A stretch of DNA of 14,855 nucleotides, taken from assembly GCA_023406985.1 (NCBI GenBank), contig JAEXTK010000015.1:1-14855 (forward strand), read 5' to 3'. Below are positions 7,585 through 14,116 of the stretch, in pieces; the first letter of the stretch is position 1, and every line of letters begins with the position of its first letter. The DNA is from Spirochaetota bacterium. GTDB taxonomy: Bacteria > Spirochaetota > Spirochaetia > Treponematales > Breznakiellaceae. Under the pieces are notes generated by a model that was not told the origin of the DNA, searched no databases, and was given only the letters and a program-made list of their open reading frames with translations. A program made the position numbers and the translations under genes.

Positions 7585-7607
7585 CGACCCGTCCCTGCGG
7601 CGGGTCG
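7585..7607 (-). other. Hairpin in the 5' leader of the operon
   Basis: A perfect 7-bp inverted repeat, CGACCCG / CGGGTCG with a 9-nt loop, lies in the predicted mRNA leader. It is immediately upstream of the GGGGGAG ribosome-binding site of the membrane-protein gene. It could protect the mRNA 5' end or modulate ribosome access. There is no U-run, so it is not an intrinsic terminator. Confidence 0.5.
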
Positions 7608-7627
7608 ATTTTCGTGTTGTTTCGGTA

Positions 7628-7640
7628 TTGGTAATACCAG
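7628..7640 (-). promoter_or_regulatory. FadR/GntR-type operator, operon side
   Basis: On the minus strand this reads CTGGTATTACCAA, identical to the copy at 7758-7770 on the plus strand. The core TGGTATTACCA fits the TGGTnnnACCA pattern known for FadR-type GntR regulators. It lies just downstream of the predicted -10 of the operon promoter, over the expected transcription start, which suggests repression. The site is also embedded in GGTATT-GGT-AATACC (7624-7638). Confidence 0.75.
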
Positions 7641-7644
7641 CGTT

Positions 7645-7674
7645 ATACTATCATGGTCATTCGAAAAATCACAA
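7645..7674 (-). promoter_or_regulatory. Predicted operon promoter
   Basis: Read on the minus strand, a -35-like TTGTGA (7674-7669) is separated by 18 bp from a -10-like TAGTAT (7650-7645). An alternative -10 is TATAAC (7647-7642). The operator follows within a few bases. The surrounding DNA (about 7640-7760) is AT-rich in an otherwise GC-rich window, as expected for a divergent control region. Confidence 0.5.
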
Positions 7675-7725
7675 TAAAAAAATATCCATAAAGCACCAAA
7701 TTCCGCACTATATCGCGGTTTTATC

Positions 7726-7754
7726 TTTCAAATTCGAGCGAGAGGCGCTATAGT
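7726..7754 (+). promoter_or_regulatory. Predicted promoter of the GntR regulator gene
   Basis: TTTCAA (7726-7731) and TATAGT (7749-7754) are spaced by 17 bp. The operator copy at 7758-7770 begins 4 bp after the -10 and covers the expected start site at about 7761. This arrangement predicts negative autoregulation. Confidence 0.55.
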
Positions 7755-7757
7755 ATT

Positions 7758-7770
7758 CTGGTATTACCAA
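7758..7770 (+). promoter_or_regulatory. FadR/GntR-type operator, regulator side
   Basis: CTGGTATTACCAA is an exact copy, inverted in orientation, of the site at 7628-7640. Each copy directly follows an ATAGTAT box belonging to its own promoter. This supports one regulator controlling both divergent transcripts. Confidence 0.75.
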
Positions 7771-7796
7771 AAGCCACCTGCCACGGGAGGGCTCTG

Positions 7797-8504
7797 ATGG
7801 AATTGACGAGGATCACGGCGCCGTCTCTTAAGGACCTCTTCATCCGCCAAATCGAGGATAGAATCATCTCGGGGAACCTCGAGATCGGGACCCAGCTGCC
7901 GTCCGAGCGGGAACTCGCCGAGCGGATGGGCGTGAGCCGTACGGTCGTGAACGCGGGCATCGCGGAGATGGCGGGCAAGGGCTTCCTGGAGATCCGCAGC
8001 CGCGTGGGCATCTTCGTGAACGATTTCCGCCGCTTCGGCAAGACCGGAGCCATCCTGTCCATCATGACCTACAACGGAGGGGCGCTCCGGCGGGCCGAGA
8101 TCCGCTCCATCCTGGAGATCCGCCTCGCGCTGGACCGGCTGTCCGTGGAGAACGCCATCGACAAGGCGTCCGACGAGGCCATCGCTTCCCTCGGTCCCTA
8201 CGTGGAAAAAATCGGGGAGGCGGCCACCCCCGGGGAATGCGCCCGCGCCCTCTACGGCTTCCATCACGAGTTCAGCGTCGTCTCGGAGAACACCCTCCTT
8301 CCCCTGATCTATTCTTCCTTCTCCATTCCCATCACGTCCCTGTGGGAACGGTACTGCCGCCTCTACGGCGTCGATATCCTCTTCAAGAGCACCGAGCGGA
8401 TGTACGGCCTCGTCGCGGCGCGGAAGAAAGCGGAGGCCATCGCCTGGGTGGAGGAGCATATCAAGGCGAGCATCGCGGGCCCCCTGGAGATCTACAGCGA
8501 GTGA
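7797..8504 (+). CDS. FadR-type GntR transcriptional regulator
   Basis: The product is 235 residues. The N-terminal winged helix-turn-helix has the family signature LPSERELAERMGVSRTVVNAGI (34-55) and a wing ending in GIFVN. The C-terminal all-helical FCD-type effector domain (about 98-225) includes FHHEFSVVSENTLLP (155-169) and a late H221. FCD proteins usually bind a metal and a small carboxylate ligand. The usual Asp four residues before the FCD His appears replaced here (L152), so the metal site may be degenerate or absent. The start is supported by GGGAGG (7785-7790) with a 6-nt spacer. It is transcribed divergently from the hyp/oxidoreductase operon, and paired operators lie in the shared intergenic region. 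It is probably an autoregulated, ligand-released repressor of that operon. The ligand is unknown. Confidence 0.92.
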   Translation: MELTRITAPSLKDLFIRQIEDRIISGNLEIGTQLPSERELAERMGVSRTVVNAGIAEMAGKGFLEIRSRVGIFVNDFRRFGKTGAILSIMTYNGGALRRAEIRSILEIRLALDRLSVENAIDKASDEAIASLGPYVEKIGEAATPGECARALYGFHHEFSVVSENTLLPLIYSSFSIPITSLWERYCRLYGVDILFKSTERMYGLVAARKKAEAIAWVEEHIKASIAGPLEIYSE

Positions 8505-8532
8505 AGCCCTGATTTCCCGCCGATCGTCCCCG

Positions 8533-8548
8533 CCGCGCTCCGGCGCGG
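8533..8548 (+). terminator. Weak terminator-like hairpin after the GntR gene
   Basis: CCGCGC / GCGCGG form a 6-bp GC stem with the tetraloop TCCG, starting 29 nt after the regulator's stop codon. The next T-run (8568-8574) is about 20 nt further on and overlaps the next promoter's spacer, so this is not a canonical intrinsic terminator. Confidence 0.3.
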
Positions 8549-8554
8549 AGACCG

Positions 8555-8584
8555 TTGTACGCAGCCGTTTTTTTCCTATATAGT
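8555..8584 (+). promoter_or_regulatory. Promoter for a probably leaderless exporter mRNA
   Basis: TTGTAC (8555-8560) and TATAGT (8579-8584) are 18 bp apart; the overlapping TATATA (8577-8582) would give 16 bp. TATAGT ends 6 nt before the ATG at 8591, so transcription should start at or very near the start codon. No Shine-Dalgarno sequence is present in the gap. Confidence 0.6.
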
Positions 8585-8590
8585 GCGCCC

Positions 8591-9775
8591 ATGACGCGCC
8601 ATGAACGAAATCGGATCGTCGCGATACTCGGATCGATGACCGCCATCGGCCCGTTCTCGACCGATATGTACTTGCCGAGCTTCCCCTCCATCGCGCGCGA
8701 CCTCCGCACGAGCGTCGCGGCGGTCGGTTATTCCCTCACGAGCTATTTCATCGGCATATCCGTGGGCCAATTGTTCTACGGCCCGATCACGGATCGATTC
8801 GGGAGAAAGGGCCCCCTGCTCGCGGGGCTCGCGCTTTACGTGGTCGCCGCCGTGCTGAGCGCCTTCTCCCCCACCCTCGGCTGGCTCGTGGCGTTCCGTT
8901 TCCTGATGGCCTTCGGCGCGTGCGGCGGCCTCGTCGCGAGCCGGGCGATGATCATGGACCTCTTTCCGATCCGGGAGATCGCCTCCATCCTCTCCTCCTT
9001 CATGCTCATTATCGCGCTCTCCCCCCTCCTCGCCCCCACCATCGGCGGGTATCTCGCCGCGGGCCCCGGATGGTACCTGATCTTCCTCTCGCTCGCGGCC
9101 TGCGTCGCCGTCCTCTTCCTCGCCGCGCTCGTCGCCCTCCCCGAGAGCCGGAAACCCGACGCGGCGGTCTCGCTCCGGCCGGCCATGATCGCGCGCCGAT
9201 ACCGGGACGTCGCGGCGGATCGGCGTTTCCTCGTCTACGCGAGCGCGAGCGGAACCGGCTCCGCCGCCCTCTTCGCGTACGTGGCCTCGGCCGCGCCCCT
9301 GCTCATGGAGCTCCACGGCCTCTCCCAGGCCCAGTTCGGCGCCGTCTTCGCCCTCATCGCGGCGGGACTCGTCGGCGGCAGCCAAGTCAATCGATTGCTG
9401 CTCAAGCGGTTCCATCCCGCCCGGATCACCAAAGCGTGCGTCGCCGCGGAAACGGTCATCGGCGTCGCGCTCGTCGCCCTCGCGCTCTCGGGCCGCCTTT
9501 CCCTCCCCCTCCTGCTCCTCCTGCTTCCCGCCTACCTCTTCTGCGTCGGCATGGTCAATCCCAATACGACGACCCTCGCGCTCGAGCCGTTCGCGAAAAC
9601 CGCGGGAAGCGCGTCGGCGCTCGTCGGGTCGTTCCAGATGGCGTTCGGGGCGGCCGCCACCGCGGCGATGAGCGCGTTCGCCGCGCCTTCGCCGCTCCCC
9701 CTCGCAGCCTCGTTCTTGATCTGCGCGGTCGGCGGCATGGTCCTCCTCTCCGCCGCGCCGAAAGCGGATCGGTAG
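8591..9775 (+). CDS. MFS multidrug exporter, Bcr/CflA type
   Basis: The product is a 394-residue inner-membrane proton-coupled exporter with about 12 hydrophobic segments. The start is typical of Bcr/CflA proteins: GPFSTDMYLPSFPSIARDL (20-38). MFS motif A is YGPITDRFGRKGPLLAG (63-79). SRAMIMDLF (118-125) and LSPLLAPTIGGYL (143-155) match the motif-C region of drug/H+ antiporters. The C-terminal half includes NPNTTTLAL (323-331), usual for the family. The ATG at 8591 is preferred over an upstream TTG at 8555 because that TTG falls inside the -35 box and adds only a short unlikely tail. It is followed after 33 bp by a UvrA-like ATPase gene, which suggests a paired drug-protection function. The substrate is not predictable. 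Confidence 0.92.
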   Translation: MTRHERNRIVAILGSMTAIGPFSTDMYLPSFPSIARDLRTSVAAVGYSLTSYFIGISVGQLFYGPITDRFGRKGPLLAGLALYVVAAVLSAFSPTLGWLVAFRFLMAFGACGGLVASRAMIMDLFPIREIASILSSFMLIIALSPLLAPTIGGYLAAGPGWYLIFLSLAACVAVLFLAALVALPESRKPDAAVSLRPAMIARRYRDVAADRRFLVYASASGTGSAALFAYVASAAPLLMELHGLSQAQFGAVFALIAAGLVGGSQVNRLLLKRFHPARITKACVAAETVIGVALVALALSGRLSLPLLLLLLPAYLFCVGMVNPNTTTLALEPFAKTAGSASALVGSFQMAFGAAATAAMSAFAAPSPLPLAASFLICAVGGMVLLSAAPKADR

Positions 9776-9791
9776 GGAACGTCTCTCATTT

Positions 9792-9808
9792 ATGACTATA
9801 CTAGTCAT
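9792..9808 (+). promoter_or_regulatory. Palindromic operator overlapping a -10 box and abutting an ATG
   Basis: ATGACTA-TAC-TAGTCAT is a perfect 7-bp inverted repeat with a 3-nt spacer and ends directly before the ATG at 9809. It contains a -10-like TATACT (9797-9802) lying 6 nt before that ATG. No good -35 is visible. The palindrome looks like a dimeric repressor site (MarR- or TetR-like). It does not match the TGGTnnnACCA sites of the GntR regulator, so another regulator would be needed. Confidence 0.6.
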
Positions 9809-12055
9809 ATGGAACAAGAGTACATCGAGATCAGCGGAGCGCGGGAGAACAACCTCAAGAACGTCTCCGTGCGGATACCCAAGCGGAAGATCACCGTGTT
9901 CACCGGCGTGTCCGGGTCCGGTAAATCGTCCCTCGTCTTCGACACGATCGCGATGGAGGCCCAGCGCCTCCTGAGCGAGAACTTCAGCACCTTCATCCGC
10001 GGCTTCATGCCCAAGTATCCGCAGCCGGCCGCCGATTCCCTCGCGAACCTCAATATGGCGGTCGTGATCGACCAGAAACGCCTGGGCGGCGGCTCCCATT
10101 CCACGGTGGGTACGGTCACCGATATCGCGTCGCTGCTCCGGCTCCTGTTCTCGCGCGCGGGCACGCCGTCCATCGGGGGCGCCCACCACTTTTCCTTCAA
10201 CGACCCCGCGGGGATGTGCCCCGAGTGCAACGGCCTGGGGAGGAAACTGGGCGTCAATCGGGACCTCTTTCTGGACGAGTCGAAATCGCTCAACGAGGGA
10301 GCCATCCGCTTCCCCGGCTACGGAAAAGGCGATTGGGAATGGAACCTCCTGAGCGAATCGGGGTTCTTCGACATGGACAAGAAGATCGCCGACTACACCG
10401 CGGAGGAGAAGGACCTCCTCCTGTACGGCAAGGCCCGCAAGGTCGCGCTCAAGATGGGCGGCAAGTCGATCAACATCACCTACGAAGGCGCGATCGAGAA
10501 ATTCACGAACAAGTACATCAAGCAGGACCTGAAGGCCAAGTCGGAGCGGACCCAAAAATCGATCGAACCCTTCCTATCGATGGGGCCGTGCCGCTCGTGC
10601 GCGGGCGCGCGCCTCAGCAAGGCGGCGCTCGGCGTCAAGGTGGGCGGCTACAACATCGCCGAGCTCTCGGCCATGGAGATCGACGATCTGGTGGAGGCGA
10701 TCCGCGGCCTCACGGTGCCGGAAGCGGAGCCGATCCGCGCGGCGCTGGAGAGCCGGCTCGCGCACCTGCGCGACATCGGCCTGGAGTACCTGAGCCTGGA
10801 CCGCGAGACCGACAGCCTTTCGGGGGGCGAGTCGGCGCGGGTGAAGATGGTGAAGCACCTGACCTCGAGCCTGGTGGACGTCACCTACGTCTTCGACGAG
10901 CCGAGCGTCGGGCTCCACCCGCGGGACGTGCACCGGCTCAACGAGCTCCTGCGGAAGCTGCGCGACAAGGGGAACACGGTGCTGGTCGTGGAGCACGATC
11001 CGGACGTGATCAAGATCGCCGACCACGTCGTGGACCTCGGTCCCCGCGCGGGGCGCGAGGGCGGCGAAGTGGTCTTTCAAGGTCCGTTCGAGGATCTGCT
11101 CGCGGCGCCGACCCTGACGGGCCGGCACCTCAAGCGGGCCGTGCCGATCAAGGCCGAATTCCGGAAAGCCCGCGGCGCCATCCCCGTGCGGGACGCGCGC
11201 GCCAACAACCTGAAAGGCGTCGACGTCGATTTCCCCCGCGGCGTCCTCACCGTGGTCACCGGAGTCGCCGGTTCGGGCAAGAGCTCGCTCGTGCACCGCT
11301 GCCTCGTCCCGCAAAACCCCGAGGCCATCGTCATCGACCAATCGCCCGTGGGCGCCAACGCGCGGTCCAACCCGGCCACCTATACGGGCATCATGGACAG
11401 CGTGCGCAAGGCCTTCGCGGCAGCCAACAAGGTCGCCCCCGCCCTGTTCAGCTTCAACTCCAAGGGCGCCTGCGAGAACTGCCACGGCCTCGGCGTCGTA
11501 TATACGGACCTCGCGTACTTGGACGAAGTCAAACTGCCCTGCGAGGTCTGCGGTGGTAAGCGGTTCAAGGACGAGGTGCTCGGTTATAGGCTCGGCGGCG
11601 CATCCATCTCCGACGTGCTGGAGATGACCGTGGAGCAGGCCCTGGAATTCTTCACCCTGGGCGACGTGCTCCCCGTCCTGGAAGCGATGCGCGACGTGGG
11701 CCTGGAATACCTGACCCTCGGGCAGCCGCTGAGCACCTTGTCCGGCGGCGAATGCCAACGCCTCAAGCTCGCCGGGGAACTGCGCAAGGAAGGCAGCCTC
11801 TACGTCATGGACGAGCCGACGACGGGCCTGCACCCTTCCGACATCGACCGGCTCTTGCGGATCATCGACCGCATCGTCGACGCGGGAAACACGATGATCG
11901 TGATCGAACATAACCTCGACGTCATCCGCAACGCCGACTGGATCATCGACCTGGGGCCGGAAGGCGGCCGCAAGGGCGGCACGGTCCTGTTCCAAGGCAC
12001 CCCGGCCGACCTCCCGGCCGCCGAGCGCTCGTTGACCGCGCGCTACCTGGCGTGA
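9809..12055 (+). CDS. Class III UvrA-like ABC ATPase (drug-resistance type)
   Basis: The 748-residue product has the tandem ABC architecture of UvrA. Domain 1 has Walker A GVSGSGKSS (33-41), signature LSGGESAR (337-344) and Walker B VFDEPSVGLH (361-370). Domain 2 has Walker A GVAGSGKSS (485-493), signature LSGGECQR (644-651) and Walker B VMDEPTTGLH (666-675). The C-terminal zinc module is complete (C555, C558, C578, C581). The sequence jumps from GTPSIGG directly to FSFNDPAGMCPEC (128-140), so the UvrB-binding region and the first CxxC of zinc finger 1 are missing. This explains the length of about 750 rather than about 940 residues. Such class III proteins include DrrC-type DNA-protective resistance factors. 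It probably removes or tolerates DNA-bound drugs rather than driving normal excision repair. It follows an MFS exporter gene. Confidence 0.93.
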   Translation: MEQEYIEISGARENNLKNVSVRIPKRKITVFTGVSGSGKSSLVFDTIAMEAQRLLSENFSTFIRGFMPKYPQPAADSLANLNMAVVIDQKRLGGGSHSTVGTVTDIASLLRLLFSRAGTPSIGGAHHFSFNDPAGMCPECNGLGRKLGVNRDLFLDESKSLNEGAIRFPGYGKGDWEWNLLSESGFFDMDKKIADYTAEEKDLLLYGKARKVALKMGGKSINITYEGAIEKFTNKYIKQDLKAKSERTQKSIEPFLSMGPCRSCAGARLSKAALGVKVGGYNIAELSAMEIDDLVEAIRGLTVPEAEPIRAALESRLAHLRDIGLEYLSLDRETDSLSGGESARVKMVKHLTSSLVDVTYVFDEPSVGLHPRDVHRLNELLRKLRDKGNTVLVVEHDPDVIKIADHVVDLGPRAGREGGEVVFQGPFEDLLAAPTLTGRHLKRAVPIKAEFRKARGAIPVRDARANNLKGVDVDFPRGVLTVVTGVAGSGKSSLVHRCLVPQNPEAIVIDQSPVGANARSNPATYTGIMDSVRKAFAAANKVAPALFSFNSKGACENCHGLGVVYTDLAYLDEVKLPCEVCGGKRFKDEVLGYRLGGASISDVLEMTVEQALEFFTLGDVLPVLEAMRDVGLEYLTLGQPLSTLSGGECQRLKLAGELRKEGSLYVMDEPTTGLHPSDIDRLLRIIDRIVDAGNTMIVIEHNLDVIRNADWIIDLGPEGGRKGGTVLFQGTPADLPAAERSLTARYLA

Positions 12056-12068
12056 CCCGCGCCCCGGG

Positions 12069-12644
12069 CTACCGGCCGAAGAGCAGGGCGAAGAAGCCGC
12101 GCCGCGGCCCGGCGGTTCGCCGCTTGACCCGGATGTTGCTCATGGAGAGGGAACCCTCGACCTTGATGCGACAGGAACCGCGGCTCGGGAACGGCCCCTT
12201 GTCCACGACGTTGCTCATGGAGTTGCGGTCGATCCGGCAATCTACCTCCCAATCCGGCGGGACGATGAGCGTGAGGTTGGACATGGAGAGGTCGACTTTC
12301 AAGGTCATCGCGAAACCGCGGACGTTTTCGTACGCGCGGTAATCCAGCTCGAAGTTGGACGTCTGCCCCGAAAGGCGGTAGGTCTTGGCGTCCACCCAGT
12401 CGCCCCGGCGTTTGAGGTTGCTCATGTGGAGGGCGACGTCGCGCGTCTCCGCGAGGGCTCCTTCGTCCGCCTCGGCGGGAACGAGGGGCGCGAGGAAGGC
12501 GGAGGCCGCGCGGAGTTCGGCTTCCCCCTCGGCGTCCTGGACCCGCGCGATGAAGGCCTCCAGGCCCGCCTCGTCCAGCGCATCCCGCGCGAAGGCTTGC
12601 GCAGCGCGGTCCAGCAGGGTTTCCCGGTACTTCTGGGTATCCAT
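12069..12644 (-). CDS. DUF1707 / LiaF toastrack-like protein
   Basis: The 191-residue product has no clear membrane segment. Residues 5-52 (YRETLLDRAAQAFARDALDE...) resemble the short helical DUF1707/SHOCT-like domain. The C-terminal half resembles the beta-rich LiaF/DUF2154 'cell wall-active antibiotic response' fold, with LTLIVPPDWEV (124-134) and CRIKVEGSLSMSN (158-170). The family's repeated FGG-type turns are replaced by Ser-Asn turns at SN 75, 96, 122, 144 and 169, four of them as MSN. It ends with a basic and aromatic tail. Related proteins sense or respond to envelope stress; whether this one does is inference. It is convergent with the UvrA-like gene, with a 13-bp gap and no room for a terminator. 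Confidence 0.72.
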   Translation of the reverse strand: MDTQKYRETLLDRAAQAFARDALDEAGLEAFIARVQDAEGEAELRAASAFLAPLVPAEADEGALAETRDVALHMSNLKRRGDWVDAKTYRLSGQTSNFELDYRAYENVRGFAMTLKVDLSMSNLTLIVPPDWEVDCRIDRNSMSNVVDKGPFPSRGSCRIKVEGSLSMSNIRVKRRTAGPRRGFFALLFGR

Positions 12645-12650
12645 GCCCCC

Positions 12651-12659
12651 ATCATACCA
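12651..12659 (-). promoter_or_regulatory. Extended -10 promoter, probably leaderless
   Basis: On the minus strand TGGTATGAT is an extended -10 (TGn-TATGAT). The hexamer ends 6 nt before the ATG at 12644, so the transcript is expected to begin at the start codon. The intervening GGGGG is too close to act as a normal Shine-Dalgarno if transcription starts there. The -35 region is weak (TTCGCG). Confidence 0.5.
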
Positions 12660-12697
12660 AGAAAGCGATTCCGCGCGAAGAGGAGGCCGGCGCCCCC

Positions 12698-12858
12698 AGT
12701 GTCGCGAAGATTTGGGATGCGGGAAGATGGGGCGCCATGGTTGGCGTCCGTAACGCCCGCCATCCGGCGCGCCTCCTCGCTGTCCGCCCCGGCGGGCGTC
12801 CGGCCGCGGGGTCGCGCCTCACCCCGCGGCCTGGGTTTTCCCAAAGCTTCGCGACACT
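12698..12858. repeat. 161-bp non-coding element bounded by 20-bp inverted repeats
   Basis: The left arm (12698-12717) and right arm (12839-12858) are reverse complements at 19 of 20 positions. Inside are smaller inverted repeats: GGCGT/ACGCC (12743-12757), CGCCC/GGGCG (12785-12798) and a perfect 10-bp stem (12802-12831). No convincing coding sequence covers it. It fills almost all of the gap between the rsgA stop (12863) and the upstream side of the DUF1707-like gene. It may be a MITE-like element or a structured RNA. No target-site duplication is evident. Confidence 0.65.
12802..12831. repeat. Perfect 10-bp GC hairpin inside the inverted-repeat element
   Basis: GGCCGCGGGG and CCCCGCGGCC are separated by a 10-nt loop. 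The stem is very stable, but no T-run follows on either strand, so a classical rho-independent terminator is unlikely. It may still slow polymerase at the end of the rsgA transcript. Confidence 0.6.
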
Positions 12859-12862
12859 ATGC

Positions 12863-14116
12863 TTAGCGCCCGTTCTTCTTGAACTCCTTCTGGAACTTAG
12901 CGATCTGCTTCCATTTCTGCTTCTCTTCACGCTGCGCCCGCTCATCAGTCCGGCGTTCCAGCCACGCCTGTTCCTTCACGAGGGCCAGGTACGCCTCGTA
13001 CCGGGCGGGGTCGAGCTCGCCCGCGTTCAGGGCTTCCTGAACGGCGCAGCCCACCTCGCCCGCGTGCGCGCAATCCGAGAACCGGCACCGGAGGGCGAGT
13101 TCGGCGATCTCCGGGAAGCCCCCATCCAAGCTTTCGGCGTCCCCCCAGATCTTGAGTTCCCGGATGCCCGGGCTGTCGATCAGGAGGATGCCGGATTCGA
13201 GGCGGTAGAGGCGACTGGAGGTGGTGGTGTGCCGGCCGCGGAGGTCGTCAGCCCGGACCCGGCCCTCGCGAGCGAGGATCGGGTCGTCCGGCTCAGAGCC
13301 CCCGGCGGCGCCGGCCGTCCCCGACGATTCCGCCTCGGCGGCCGCGGCCGCACCGGTTGCCGCCGCGGCGCCTCCGCGGCCGCCGCGGTACGAGCCCAAG
13401 GCGTTGACGAGGGCCGACTTCCCGACCCCGCTCTTCCCGAGCATGCCGACGGTTTCCCCCGCCGACAGGTAGGCAGCGAGACGGTCCAGGCCCTCCCCCG
13501 TCTTGGCGCTCAAGGCCACGACGGGAGCCGTCGGGGCCGCGTAGGCGGCCTCCGCCAAGGCGCGCTCCCGGTCCTCCTCCGCGGCGAGGTCCGCCTTGTT
13601 GAGGACGATGCAGGGGGCCGCCCCCGAGTTCTTGGCGACCACGAGGCCGCGCTCCAGGAAGCGGACCAGGAAGTTCCGCCCTCCGTCCAGCGCGAACACG
13701 AGGAAAAGGGTATCGATGTTGGCGGCGAGCACCTGTTCCTCGCTCCGCGGCCCCGCCATCCCCCGGCTCAGGGAAGATCGGCGGGGCAGCACCGCGTGGA
13801 TGCGCAGGGACGCCTCCGCGGGGTCCACGAGGACCCAGTCGCCCGGCGCGGGGAAGTCGGCGGGCCCCGCCGCCCCGTATTCGAATCGGCCGGTGACGGT
13901 GAGGTCGCGGCGGAGACCGGCTATGGCCGGCAGATCCCGGAAATCGGGCCTCCCGGAGAAATCCGGACAGACCACCTCGTACCGATGGTGTTCCCGACCC
14001 GTGACCCGCGCGGGGAGCAGGGCCCGCGCAGTCGGGTCCGCGTCGGCGGCGGCCGCCCAGGCCGCGTGGAATTCGCCTTTCCAACCCCACTCTTCGGGGA
14101 TGTACGTTTCGTTCAT
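12863..14116 (-). CDS. rsgA: RsgA, ribosome small-subunit-dependent GTPase
   Basis: This 417-residue circularly permuted GTPase acts in late 30S maturation. The motif order is NKAD (173-176, G4), SAKTGEG (203-209), P-loop GKSGVGKS (227-234, G1), GRHTTT (294-299, G2) and DSPG (314-317, G3). That order is diagnostic of RsgA/YjeQ. The N-terminal region (about 35-110) is the OB-fold-like RNA-binding part. The C-terminal zinc site is C344, C349, H351, C357. About 40 Ala/Gly/Ser-rich residues (about 242-282) are inserted between G1 and G2, where most homologues are shorter. The ATG at 14116 overlaps the upstream stop as ATGA and has GGGAGG about 9 nt upstream. A longer N-terminal reading is a shadow of the upstream gene. 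It ends in a Lys-rich, probably coiled tail. Confidence 0.95.
   Translation of the reverse strand: MNETYIPEEWGWKGEFHAAWAAAADADPTARALLPARVTGREHHRYEVVCPDFSGRPDFRDLPAIAGLRRDLTVTGRFEYGAAGPADFPAPGDWVLVDPAEASLRIHAVLPRRSSLSRGMAGPRSEEQVLAANIDTLFLVFALDGGRNFLVRFLERGLVVAKNSGAAPCIVLNKADLAAEEDRERALAEAAYAAPTAPVVALSAKTGEGLDRLAAYLSAGETVGMLGKSGVGKSALVNALGSYRGGRGGAAAATGAAAAAEAESSGTAGAAGGSEPDDPILAREGRVRADDLRGRHTTTSSRLYRLESGILLIDSPGIRELKIWGDAESLDGGFPEIAELALRCRFSDCAHAGEVGCAVQEALNAGELDPARYEAYLALVKEQAWLERRTDERAQREEKQKWKQIAKFQKEFKKNGR

Noticed and set aside
7585..7607. Riboswitch or terminator in the operon leader
   Set aside because: Only a single 7-bp hairpin is visible, with no U-run and no recognisable aptamer core; it is recorded as a leader hairpin only.
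8576..10555. Long minus-strand reading frame across the exporter and UvrA-like genes
   Set aside because: It spans two well-defined plus-strand genes and the promoter palindrome between them. Its product is Arg/Glu/Gly-rich low complexity with no motif.
9809..12055. Canonical excision-repair uvrA
   Set aside because: The protein is about 190 residues shorter than UvrA. It lacks the UvrB-binding region and the first CxxC pair of zinc finger 1, so it fits class III instead.
12698..12858. Integron attC site
   Set aside because: The long imperfect palindrome prompted the idea, but the arm ends lack the GTTRRRY/RYYYAAC core sequences and no integrase or cassette structure is present.
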